Assembly: GCA_028554645.1 (NCBI GenBank)
Contig: JAQOOI010000050.1
Span: 62,001-126,000, forward strand
Length of the DNA: 64,000 nucleotides
Source of the DNA: Omphalotus guepiniiformis
Taxonomy: Eukaryota > Basidiomycota > Agaricomycetes > Agaricales > Omphalotaceae
Reading direction: 5' to 3'
This document shows positions 54,337 through 64,000 of the stretch, piece by piece; positions within the stretch are counted from its first letter, which is position 1; every line of letters starts with the position of its first letter. Below the pieces are notes generated by a model that did not search any database, had not been told where the DNA came from, and saw only the letters and a program-made list of their open reading frames with translations. The translations under genes were made by a program, and so were the position numbers.

Positions 54337-56137
54337 ATGTCCTTCGTCAAGTCGTCACATTTCTGTGGGCTGCGGCAGCGGATTGCTGAATTTGACGAAC
54401 AGAATTTTTCTTTCCCGGATGAAGTTATCGACGATATTGAAGGGAAACAAGAAACCGAAGCTCACAGTGTTAGCACTAGTGGCCGCAACAGCAAAACCGA
54501 CAAGCTGAACAAAGCAACGGACCTCACGCCAGAACGATCGACACAGAGTGCACCTGACAGCACCTATCCTGTGGCCAGCACTCCAGGAGACATCAACATG
54601 CTTGATATGCGTCAGGTGTTGAACGAGGCCTCAAAAGGTATCAATAATAATACTGATGCCGAATATAGACGGCGAGTTTCTCTACTCATTTGACTGTATG
54701 CGTACATCCCATGTCTCTTCTCTTTAGTATTATGAATCAGGCTGAAGAATTCCTAGTTGGTCGAGGGCTCGTCAAAAAGGGCGAGTTCTACATGCGCACA
54801 CCACATGAAGACACACCTATGTTCATCGTAGCGTGGATTATGTATTTGTACGTCTTTGTTGTCTAATTGTAGAGCAGACATTAATCAGTGGTACCCTCAG
54901 ATGTGACTCAATCAATCTTGATGGGACTTCAAAGCACCCCTCGGAAATTCGCAGCGGATATGGTCATGCACAGAAGATGCGTGCTGCTATGACTTACGCC
55001 TTCAACCATGTGCTTGGGCTGGGTCTCGTCACCTGGGAGCGCAGTGAAACTACAGGCAAGATGAAGGGGAATCCGTCAGTGTCCCAAATGATGTCAAGCT
55101 ATATGATTAGTCTAAGGCGGCGCAAGGTGAACATTCTTTCTTGTGACGTGTTTGGTATTTTAGACCCTGATCAACATTGTAGGTTCAACAGGGAGAAACT
55201 CAAACAAGTGCACATGCAATCACAGCGGTAGGTAGTACTACCGCTGAGTATTGTTAACCTCACTGACATTTGGTATCAGGAGTACATTGGTCAGATGTAT
55301 GATTTCAACCACCGTGACGAGAATTGGATAATCAAATCATATGCACCTGTTTGCCGCAACGAAAAGACAAACGATGATCAGTGGGCAGGTCCTAGGTTGC
55401 GTCGTGCACTGCACCTGGCATATACGATCGCATTTCTTTGTCTTTTGCGAGTCGATGAGGTTCTTAAGATTCAAACACATGAAGTAGAGCTCATTCCCGG
55501 TGACAGGCTGTGTCTGAAGGTGACATTACCCTTCTGGAAGACCAATCAATTCGGAAGTGAGGCGCTGTTTTCCGTTCACTGCTCTTTGTTCACTTATTGC
55601 ATGCTTTTCAGAAATTCAACCATTTTTTCTGTATATGCTGCCGGAGCCACTCAAGCATCTTTGCCCAGTTCGTGCTTACGCTGAGTGGATAAATACGACT
55701 TCTATTGTTGATGGATTTATCTTCCGTAAATTTGGCTCTGGCGACCGCATCTCACAAGACCCAAGTGCTTCAATGGTTCGTATTGCATAACTCGTCATGA
55801 TCATGTTTCAGGCTTATATACTGGATAGCAGAGCTCTGAGAAGTTTCTCAAAGGTTTTCAAAATAACTTGCTTGATATTGGGGTTGACCCAGCACCTTAT
55901 GGCACGCATTCGTTTAGCCGTGGTGGCTGTCAGTTCCTCTCTGTTGACCTTCGCTGGCCACTTCGTAAGGTCTGCGAGTGGGGTGGATGGTCCACAGACT
56001 TTTCATACTTGACAATTGTCAAGTATCTGATAAGCTGGAATGATGATCCCCGCAATCCTTGCGAAGATTTTTTCAATATGGATCGTAAACCTGCCGTGCT
56101 TTGCTTTGCATGTGGCCGATCGTGTGAGTGCTCGTAG
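54337..56137 (+). CDS. Tyrosine recombinase (mushroom Crypton/DNA breaking-rejoining type)
   Basis: Starts MSFVKSSHFCGLRQRI. Exons are joined over about six short introns; one (after 54,671) would need a GC donor and one (after 55,773) has a weak acceptor. An N-terminal SAM-like helical region (CDSINLDGTSKHPSEI, then GYGHAQKMRAAMTYAF) precedes the catalytic part: first Arg in LCLLRVDEVL, box II in PYGTHSFSRGG, WGGWSTDF, and a Tyr nucleophile candidate in TIVKYL. Ends FACGRSCECS. In this family box II is normally HxxR; here the residue three after His is Ser and Arg is one further on, so catalysis is doubtful. It is followed by a nuclease gene on the same strand 204 bp away. Full length for the family, no stop in exons. 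Confidence 0.7.
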
Positions 56138-56340
56138 AGGCCAATATTTATCCTTTACCTTTGAATGCTCTTATGTTTCCTTCTCTTCTGGACATCCATT
56201 TTTCTACAATGTAATGTGCTCTTGTTCAATATAAATCTCACTGTTTCTGGCCCCTAAATTGACCTTGGTGTATCCGGATACCGACTAAGACATGAGGCGT
56301 GAGACATGTTGAGCTCGTCGCATTTCCTTCATCAAACATC

Positions 56341-58264
56341 ATGGGGGTAAAAGGACTTTGGCCGGTGACTATCTTGCTGTGACTGGATTATTCTTGTGCT
56401 CATCTACTATTCAAGCTTATCCGAACATGTGGTGCTTCAGAGTCTATGGTCAATTACAGCATTGAACACGGATTCAAACCGAAATTTGACGGCACTCAAA
56501 CTTTGCATCTGGGAATTGATTCTAGGTGAATTCTTCATCCTAAATTCCACTGACGTTCTCGTTAATCTGACTTGCATTTGAAGTGTGCTCCTGGATGGCT
56601 ATCAAGCGGCCTACATTGCCAAGGCTGGAATACACACATCATCCACAAGTTCGCTCTTGCAGTTGTTCCGATTTCTATGTCAGTTGTCCCGGTCACCAAT
56701 TGACGTGACATTTGTGTTCGATGGAACTTCTCGACCTTGTCAAAAGCGAGGTGTGAGAGTCATTAATTGGAGCATACCCATGTACGACCACGCAAAGAAC
56801 TTGATTACAGCTTTTGGATATCGAGTACACACAGTAAGCCATTTAGTGTGGTGTGGTTTTGGCATCCAGCAATTCCATTGAATAAATGTACTTAGGCCCC
56901 AGGTGAAGCTGAAGCAGAGCTGGTCACAATGAATGTCAAAGGCATCATTGATGCAGTAGTCTCAAAGGATAGTGATGTCTTTCCATTGGGTGCACGATGT
57001 GTTATTGTCGTCAATCCGTGAGCACGTTGCAGACAATTGCGTGTAAATCTCCAATTCTAATAGCTTAGCTGTAGAGAGCGTAGCACAAACACAAATCTTA
57101 TAGTGGACGTTTACCGTGCCACTGTGATCAAGCAGTATATGAATCTCACACACGCTGGTTTTATTCTCTTTGCATTGCTCACAGGCAATGATTACGACGA
57201 TGGAGTTCGAGGCCTAGGACCATCATCGGCTCATGCTCTCGCCCAATGTGGATTTGGAGATTGTCTTCTGGCTGCTGTTGAGTGTGATTATAATGACTCT
57301 CAGTTCTCATACCTCAAAGCAGAGATGTGCAAAGAGCTTCGTACAAACTCTCGCGGCATCCTCAGTCGATGTGAACCACAAATGGCACAGGCACTATCAG
57401 ACTCTACATTTCCCTCTCGTCAAACACTAAACACATTCTTGTCTCCTTGTACATCTTGGACAAACAACAGCGCACCAGACACCAAGACTTGGCTTCCCAG
57501 AGCCCCCGATCTGAGAAGGATTCGGGCCTTCTGTGTTGAGCAATTCGGATGGTCAGGCAAGAAACTTATCGATAAGTTTCACAGCTATCTGTGGCCAGGT
57601 CTAATAATGAGAATGATGTGCTCAGTGTGTATCCATTCATTATCCAATATATGCTGATGCTCAATTCTCGATTCACTTTTGTGTTTCAAAAGAGGAAATT
57701 AGTGTACGACAAGACTTTGGGGCTACTCAGAACACCACCATACTATGGAACCACCATCATCGGAGAGAATCCCCCAGACCTAGGCAGCAAGGCTGGCAAA
57801 GAAAACCTGCGCATGACTTTTTTGACCTCTGAGTTCCTTGAGGTCATCGAGCTCACTCCAGCCACTCAACTGGAGCACACGTACAAGCAGAAGATCAATG
57901 TATTCGTTCCTATCTCTATCATTGCTGCTGCCACGTTCCAATGTTGACCAACTCCTCACAACATGGTCAGTACTTTATAAATGTTCTTTGAGTTTACTAA
58001 AAGAAAGTGTCTTCGAGACAGGTGACATATGAAGCATCTCCATCTCAAGTCTCTATCAAGACGACAACATCGTTGCCAACCAAGAGATCAGTTGACGATG
58101 ATAGCGAAGAGATAGAATATGTGAAAACGGTGCAACAAAATGGGGCGGCTGATGTTGACAGCGACAATATACAACTTGTCAGGATGGTATGGCGCAGCAC
58201 GTATACAAGCAGTGGGTCAGACCGCACTCATACAGTTATTGACCTAACAATTAATGACGAGTAA
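56341..58264 (+). CDS. XPG/FEN1-like nuclease (PIN domain, GEN1-like)
   Basis: Starts MGVKGLWP, the conserved N-terminus of structure-specific 5' nucleases, with several introns of about 50-75 nt. XPG-N: LHLGIDSS and VTFVFDG. XPG-I: PGEAEAELVTM and SKDSDVF, supplying the acidic metal ligands. Helix-two-turn-helix region: LTGNDYDDGVRGLG. Then YLWPGLIMRMMCS, a further exon (LVYDKTLGLL...VFVPISIIAA), and a last exon with an acidic tail ending VIDLTINDE, a textbook-like SUMO-interaction motif. An in-frame TGA at 57,945-57,947 separates the tail; CGA to TGA would explain it, or splicing differs. Such genes are multi-copy in mushrooms; role probably DNA-branch cleavage. Confidence 0.7.
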
Positions 58265-58376
58265 ATTTGTGTACGAGATATGTACAAATAGTAACCAAGC
58301 TAGCTTCAACCATTAATATCAATTCATTCAAAGTATTCCACACACTAGGTGCATCAGACACGATAGATTTCAATGC

Positions 58377-60034
58377 TCAACTTCGCTTCGCGATTGCTGA
58401 CGGCCGAACCAGTTCCCGACCTCGATAGGCATAATGCTCCTGGAACCGCTCACCCAGTACATCTTTCTGCTCAAGACATTCGTGTGCGTAATCGGCCTTG
58501 CGCTGCTCTCGAAGCCTTTTGGTAATTGTTGTCCAAGAGAAATGTTGTCCCGTCTCAGTGTCAGAGAATTCGGCCCAGAAATTGGCTTCACTAGAGCGAT
58601 TAAAGCGTTCGACTACAAACTGCCAGCAAATAGTCAGGATAAAGTGTGGTCAACAAAGTATATATGTAATCTGACCTTCCAGTCAGACCACTTCCCTTTC
58701 GTACCCTTCCATCGTGTATCACCACTGTAGGCATATGCCTTCTCCCACAGCCAAAGAGGAATGCCATATCCTTTGATCTTCAACAGACACTCGGAAGTGT
58801 CGTAACCTGGAGCCCGGTCATCCCACATTCTCACTAACTTCGGTATGTCATTTGCAAACGATACAAGTGCCAGATCTGGGACATCACTCGGAAGAAAGTC
58901 AATGCGAGTTCCATCACCGAGAACCATCACTTTCGGTGTTGTTGTTGTTGTTGCGGGAACGGATGCAGGAGCTGTCAGTGGAGCTGTCAGTGGAGCTGTA
59001 GTCATCGAAACATCGGTACATGCATTGGCGGTGCTAGCATCCCTGTCATCGAGTTTCTGCTCCTGCATCAATGAAGAGGTGCCAGTAGCGGCGGGGCGAG
59101 AAGCGGACACAGTATTCAATAAAAGCAGGGTGTCGAGCTGGAGCTTGATCATATCTAACCTAGTTTCGATAATCTCCTGTTGTGATAGTCTCAGCGCGAC
59201 TGACCGGCAACAACCTAACTCACGGGCAACTCACTGAATCCTTCTTCACATACGGCTTCACGGTGTTTGTTGCACTATGCGGAGTCTGTATGTCCGGGAA
59301 TGCCTTGACGATCTCAGCAGCCTTATCAATAGGATGAACTCAGCACTTGTCACATCATCATACTAATCACCGGCCCGCTGTCCTTTATGAGGGCGACGTG
59401 CACCTGGTTTCTGACTGGGACACACAAATGAGATTCCAGAAACAAGGTGACAGTGACCCGAGTTACTCACTTGTTCCATTGATTTGGATCCAGACTATAC
59501 GCTTTAAGCCGCTCCTGTAGTACGGCCTTCGTTCCTGAGAGAGGGAGGCCGAAGACGCGGCATGTATCCTTGAGTTGGTTGACATTCATCTGATAGCTGT
59601 AGATAGATGATTAGCATTGCTGCGAAGAAGGAAAATCAAGCTCGAAGAACCCACATTTTGATAGTTTCCATATCTCCACCCTCTCCAGGGAAAGTGAACT
59701 CATCATCTCGTGAAGTTGGAGCGGTCACGCTGCCGTGCGTGGAGACCACCATCGCATGCCTCAAGTGAAAGGGCCTGGCAAGCCCCAGCCAAGCAGCAGC
59801 CAAATGTCCAGCAAGCGAGGTGTCCGCAATGTAGAGAATTAAAGCTGCAGTGATAAACGAGCAGACGAGGAGGAGCGAGAGGGTGAGGACCAGAGGTTGC
59901 AGTAGTTGCAGTGGTGATGTGCTGGCAAGAGCAGTAGCAGCGACAAGCCAGCGGGAAACCGTTCCAGGGACTCCATCTGTGGCAGCAACAACCGATCGCG
60001 AGATCCTGGAAGCAAAAGAAAAATATTCAATCAA
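58377..60034 (-). CDS. SAP-domain protein of an expanded mushroom family
   Basis: Read from the minus strand. A first exon (start at 60,034, or more likely 59,752, MVVSTHGSV) ends FPGEGGDMETIK. A SAP-box exon has QLKDTCRVFGLPLSGTKA (about 59,520-59,590), the DNA-binding L...GLxxSGTKxxL pattern. Then a basic exon (QKPGARRPHKGQRAG), KAAEIVKAFPDIQTPHS, and a coiled stretch EIIETRLDMIKLQLDTLL. A Thr/Ala/Pro linker with two APLTAPLTAP copies precedes a conserved C-terminal domain (LGDGTRIDFLPSDVPDLA, WSDWK / FVVERFNRSSEANFWAEF) that ends at 58,377. The last intron (58,675-58,620) is certain; others are plausible. The 60,034 start would add a membrane-like helix that may be spurious. I recall this family as multi-copy and uncharacterised. 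Confidence 0.6.
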
Positions 60035-60392
60035 GGCGGAAGAGCGAAAAACGGTAGAGGGCGCAAGATTGGAATGGAGACGATGAGCGGGGAGCGAGAG
60101 CCAGAAGGGGAACGAGGCTCCGGCCAGACAGCGCCAAACAAAACCACGGCATGAGACTGATTACGCAGTGTGCCGAGGATGAGGGCATTTTGATGACATC
60201 AAACCAGACCTCACCCCCTCACGTAAGGTGACCGGCAGTGGGAGGCCCGTGACCTCACTGTCTTTATCCCGAGAGAAGTCACTCACAAGCTGTATTGCAA
60301 AAGCACAGGACAAGGTAGGGTTAGAAGTAGGGTTTATAAATCTGCCATACTCCGGCATGTAGCTGAGTTTGAAATCAGTATAGAGGGCTGCT
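60035..60392. other. Upstream region of the SAP gene, nothing recognised
   Basis: A minus-strand open frame at 60,161-60,421 has no recognisable domain. Confidence 0.35.
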
Positions 60393-60542
60393 TGACCGCT
60401 TTGGGGGACCTTTTTTCTCATGGACTATAGCTCTATATTAGGGTACTTTGTCCACAGTCCATAGATTTACAGTCCACAGTACACCAGTCCGCTTTGGGTA
60501 CATATTTTTCCCATGGTCAGTAGGCCTGCTTTAGGTTACCTT
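60393..60542 (+). repeat. Degenerate ~35-bp tandem array
   Basis: Four drifting units of the type CTGCTTTAGGGTACTTTT followed by TCCCATGGTCAGTAG. A fifth lies after the gag-only element (62,145-62,195), showing that the element split the array. Confidence 0.6.
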
Positions 60543-60758
60543 TGTTAGAATAGCGGTTTCAACAGCGCTACTCGGGATTTAAGCACGAGACCCTGGCAAA
60601 CGCGCAGGGTATTTCATTCGCAATTCTAACTACATATATAATAACTACAGACAAAGCAAGTAAAGAATAAAGCAAGGATAAAGCAAGAATGAAGCGGAAA
60701 TGGAAATAAAGCAGTAGGTCTAAATCAAGCACTTCGACTTGTCATTGACATTCCAACA
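60543..60758 (-). repeat. 3' LTR (minus orientation) of the gag-only element
   Basis: 216 bp, matches 61929-62144 base for base as far as read. Confidence 0.95.
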
Positions 60759-60851
60759 CACCCCTGCAAGTCGTAGTGCAGATCTACAGCTGGAAAAACA
60801 GAAATATAAAACAAGAAATTTATGAAAAAATAAAAATGCACCCCTGCAAAC

Positions 60852-61715
60852 CTAAAAGGCACCTCCAGCCTCCCAGTCTGAATCTGAATCCTCCATAGTG
60901 ACTGCAGCGGCCACGGCGTCCTTTTTCTTCTTCAGTGACTTTTCCCACGCAAGTCTAGCAGGGCACTCAGATTTGTAGTGACCTTTCTTGTCACAAAAAT
61001 AGCAGGTGATGTCGCTAGGAGAGCGTGAGACCAATGCAGCAACTAGTGCCTCATCAGCGGTGTCTGATTTAGGGGACGGGAAATTTTCGGAACAAGAGTT
61101 TTGTCGGGTTTCCTCATTGAGAAGGCGAGTGATGACACGATCGAGTGTAAGTTGCTCGGGAGGGGTTGCGTCAAAATTAACAATGACAGCATTGTAAGTG
61201 AAAGGAAGACCCATCGTAAGTGCAAGGATCTTGTCCTGGTCCGTAACATCAACATCAGCATGCTTCAACCTCAATGACAATGCCTGAATCCGCCCAATGT
61301 AAGCCTCCATGCTCTCCTCATCCAACTTCTTCGCAGTCAATAGTTGTCGGCGCAAAGCAAGACTGGTTGCAAAACCTGCAGCCCGGTGAACCCTCTCCAA
61401 GTCTCTCCATATCATCAATGGGTCCTTCGAAGTCATATGAGCCAACTGCCCATCATCAACCCTCAAAATCATCTCAGCTCTAGCCTCAGCCATCTTCGTC
61501 GCATCTCGTGCAGCCATCTTTGATGTCATCTCGGCATCAATCTTCACCTGATCCTTCAGACTTCCATCAGCATTCTTCTCGCTTATCAAAATCTCCACAA
61601 TTTCGGCCCAAAGTCCTTTCCGAACCAGTATAGCTTCCATCCGTAGTGCCCAAGATGGATAATTTGAATTATTAAGCCGAGAGAAAGACACAGAGGACAC
61701 GGTATCAGAGGACAT
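60852..61715 (-). CDS. gag: Copia-type Gag of the gag-only element
   Basis: Likely start MSSDTVSSVSFSRLNNSN at 61,715; an upstream in-frame Met at 61,769 adds 18 hydrophobic residues and is less likely. 287 residues. The DUF4219/UBN2-type capsid pattern is clear (NNSNYPSWALRMEAIL, LRRQLLTAKKLDEESMEAYI), then a zinc knuckle CYFCDKKGHYKSEC (CX2CX4HX4C) and a short acidic end (EDSDSDWEAGGAF). No protease or RT follows. The frame is intact, consistent with selection or very recent insertion. Confidence 0.9.
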   Translation of the reverse strand: MSSDTVSSVSFSRLNNSNYPSWALRMEAILVRKGLWAEIVEILISEKNADGSLKDQVKIDAEMTSKMAARDATKMAEARAEMILRVDDGQLAHMTSKDPLMIWRDLERVHRAAGFATSLALRRQLLTAKKLDEESMEAYIGRIQALSLRLKHADVDVTDQDKILALTMGLPFTYNAVIVNFDATPPEQLTLDRVITRLLNEETRQNSCSENFPSPKSDTADEALVAALVSRSPSDITCYFCDKKGHYKSECPARLAWEKSLKKKKDAVAAAVTMEDSDSDWEAGGAF

Positions 61716-61928
61716 GGTGGACACCAGCAGAGGTATGTAGATATTGGAAAATGATGTAAGTACTTGCACCTCGTCGTCGTGGGGTCAGCAAGCTCAACTG
61801 CCTTATGTAAACAAGGACTTTTTCTTCTTGCCTCGTCGTCGTGAGGGCTTTTCGACACGTAAGACTCGAAAACGAGAATGGCAGCGATGCAAAAGAAAAG
61901 CAGAGATCAGGGGTTGCTAGCGCGTTTG

Positions 61929-62144
61929 TGTTAGAATAGCGGTTTCAACAGCGCTACTCGGGATTTAAGCACGAGACCCTGGCAAACGCGCAGGGTATTT
62001 CATTCGCAATTCTAACTACATATATAATAACTACAGACAAAGCAAGTAAAGAATAAAGCAAGGATAAAGCAAGAATGAAGCGGAAATGGAAATAAAGCAG
62101 TAGGTCTAAATCAAGCACTTCGACTTGTCATTGACATTCCAACA
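61929..62144 (-). repeat. 5' LTR (minus orientation) of the gag-only element
   Basis: 216 bp. The adjoining internal sequence on the minus strand is CAAACGCGCTAGCAACCCC, not a standard primer site. Confidence 0.95.
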
Positions 62145-62151
62145 ACCTTTT

Positions 62152-62662
62152 CCCACACTCACTAGATCTGCATTTTAGAGTATTTTGGGCGCTTTTTTGA
62201 GCCATCAATCCATCAAATGTCAAAGCAAACATTATTATGGGTAGCATAGGGTCAGTAGGTAAATTTCGGAAAATTCTGAAAAAAATTCCCACGGGTGCGG
62301 ACCACTACTAGGATAGCCTGTGCAAAGTGGCTGTGCAAAACAATAAAAAATGCGGTGGGAAAATGCAAAATACTGGAAAAAACCTGGCGGTTTCTGCCAG
62401 AAAAAATCTCAAAAAAATCCGAAGAAATTCCCAGGGGTCTGGACCACTAGTAGGATATGATCTGCAAGGTATGGGTGTGATACATGCATAAATACTCACA
62501 TAAATAGCCAAATACTGGTTTGATAAATTTTCCCACACTCAGAATAAAATCCAATAAATCTGAAAAAATTTCCAGGGGTCTGAAAGTTCCATAGAATCTG
62601 GTGCACAGAATCATCATGTACAGCAAGTACAAATATCCCCACAAATAGCCAAATATACTTTT
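62152..62662 (+). repeat. Left arm of a large inverted repeat
   Basis: Pairs with 63,488-64,000. The outer ~370 bp are nearly identical to the other arm (one substitution and one A-run change noticed); the inner ~140 bp differ at about one base in ten. Inside the arm are three drifting units around TTCCCAGGGGTCTGGACC. Confidence 0.9.
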
Positions 62663-63487
62663 AATATTTTTCTCATGCTCTATGAATCTGAAAGAAAAAA
62701 AAGTGTAGTAGGTGATAGTTAGTACTAATACATTTATATTTTAGCAAAGCATAGAATAGACATAAATACTAGACTCAAAGCACACTGTCTTAGAAGGACT
62801 TTCATATAGATCACAATAATAACACATTCTATCTATATATGTTACAATATTATTCTTGCTTATTATTCTATGCTGCTAGTCTTGACAGAAGAGCAGCCCC
62901 ATTCACTGGTAAGTAACAACAGTGAGATAAATTGGCAGTTCCATAGCCTATAAGTTCAATGTTCTGGAATGTATATGAATATATGTGCAGACACTGACAT
63001 GTTATGAGATGTTACTCTAGTAAGGCTCATATCATACATGTATATTGTAGGTGACTGTAATACTTCTCATGTTCACTAATGCATCATGAATTGAGAATAG
63101 ATGATAAAGTTATATTATTATATGCACAGTGTAGAACATATAGTAAGACTGTTGAGTACAGATATGTAACACAGGTAGTAAGTACAGTGACTAACTGACT
63201 GAGTGAGGCCATGATATAGACTGCAGATATCATAGTGTGATAGTGTGTATGAATAGTTAAAATCTCACAGTGGATGTTTCATCTTACTATGGCTCACCTC
63301 TCTTTTGGTGAATTGTGATACTAAGATAGTAGACACATAGAACTTTGTGAGGACTAAGCTAAAATCTGATTTGATATTCTAGAGTATTCAATAGGCAAGA
63401 CATGATGACCACCCACATGTAATGACATTCACTATACATAGTCTTTTTTAGATTCACTAGAAAGTTGTCTTAATTATGAGAAAAGAT
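62663..63487. other. AT-rich core between inverted arms
   Basis: About 825 bp, AT-rich, no gene, no internal repeat recognised. Confidence 0.6.
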
Positions 63488-64000
63488 ATTGAAAAGTATT
63501 TGGCCATTTGTGGGGGATATTTGTGTTTATTGTACATGATGATTCTGTGCACCAGATCCTATAGAACTTTCAGACCCCTGGAAATTTTTTCAGATTTATT
63601 AGATTTTGTTCTGAGTGTGAGAAAATTGATCAGACCAGTATTTGGCTATTTATGTGAGTATTTATGCATGTATCACACCCATACCTTGCAGATCATATCC
63701 TACTAGTGGTCCAGACCCCTGGGAATTTCTTCGGATTTTTTTGAGATTTTTTCTGGCAGAAACCGCCAGGTTTTTTCCAGTATTTTGCATTTTCCCACCG
63801 CATTTTTTATTGTTTTGCACAGCCACTTTGCACAGGCTATCCTAGTAGTGGTCCGCACCCGTGGGAATTTTTTCAGAATTTTCCGAAATTTACCTACTGA
63901 CCCTATGCTACCCATAATAATGTTTGCTTTGACATTTGATGGATTGATGGCTCAAAAAAGCGCCCAAAATACCCTAAAATGCAGATCTAGTGAGTGTGGG
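63488..64000 (-). repeat. Right arm of the large inverted repeat, running off the window
   Basis: Reverse complement of 62,152-62,662. The match is still perfect at the last window base, so the true arm end is outside. Confidence 0.9.

Larger units (their letters stand above)
60543..62144 (-). mobile_element. Young gag-only LTR element (TR-GAG-like)
   Basis: 1,602 bp. LTRs 60543-60758 and 61929-62144 (216 bp each, TGTTAGAAT...ATTCCAACA) appear identical; target duplication ACCTT (60538-60542, 62145-62149). The only gene is a copia-type gag on the minus strand; there is no room for pol. A purine tract (GCAGGGGTG) adjoins the 3' LTR in minus orientation. No usual primer site is recognised next to the other LTR. 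It must use enzymes in trans. Confidence 0.95.

Noticed and set aside
1..64000. CRISPR array
   Set aside because: All tandem repeats lack regular unique spacers, and the DNA is clearly eukaryotic.
62152..64000. Confident centromere call
   Set aside because: The inverted-arm plan alone is not evidence; no chromatin data, and foldback elements look the same.

Overview
The window looks like transposon-dense nuclear DNA of an agaricomycete-type basidiomycete. The evidence is short introns (mostly about 47-70 nt, GT...AG), chromodomain Ty3/gypsy and Ty1/copia elements, a remnant of the large integrase-core family I know from mushroom genomes, and mushroom-type tyrosine recombinase, XPG-like nuclease and SAP-domain genes. 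I see no housekeeping, rRNA or organellar gene. The species cannot be named from the sequence.

Layout. 1-13,770 and 29,098-29,277 hold an old divergent gene pair. A minus-strand Ser-rich/Cys-cluster gene is cut by a complete chromoviral gypsy element (1,655-10,143, 541-bp LTRs, GGAGA target duplication). A plus-strand integrase-core gene is cut near its 3' end by a second gypsy insertion (13,771-29,097). The first gypsy has a broken gag-pol, but between pol and the 3' LTR it carries an apparently intact three-exon antisense gene predicted to encode a nuclear Zn(II)2Cys6 coiled-coil protein. The second insertion is rearranged: one plus-strand LTR is split at an internal joint, and the 13.6-kb filling holds an intact seven-exon gene (gene 1), a decayed gag-pol on the minus strand with a canonical -1 frameshift heptamer, a minus-strand LTR, and a CpG-decayed multi-exon gene (gene 2) whose product also has a Cys6 cluster followed by a coiled coil.

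29,338-33,044 is a decayed minus-strand chromodomain gene. A 140-bp CACTA-like MITE sits inside it, and computing its removal restores the reading frame.

34,866-48,763 is a field of copia LTRs (three solo LTRs with perfect target duplications, several fragments), four copies of a tRNA-derived short repeat, and one complete, apparently intact copia element (42,268-47,572; identical 389-bp LTRs, one 1,380-codon polyprotein, half-tRNA-iMet primer site) nested in an older LTR of its own family. 50,732-53,484 holds further LTR copies of the second gypsy family, and 53,835-54,150 a copia tail.

54,337-60,034 holds three spliced genes: a tyrosine recombinase, an XPG/FEN-like nuclease and, on the minus strand, a SAP-domain protein. 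60,543-62,144 is a very young LTR element encoding only Gag. 62,152-64,000 is a large inverted repeat around an AT-rich core and runs off the window.

The best candidate for an undescribed system is the pair of gypsy families that carry antisense, intron-containing genes for DNA-binding-like proteins. Each element body is also dense in a short motif of its own (CCGG-type sites in the first, GAGTATCTAACTC in the second), and both show CpG-to-TpG decay. By analogy with VANC proteins of plant VANDAL transposons, I suggest, as inference only, element-encoded regulation or anti-silencing.
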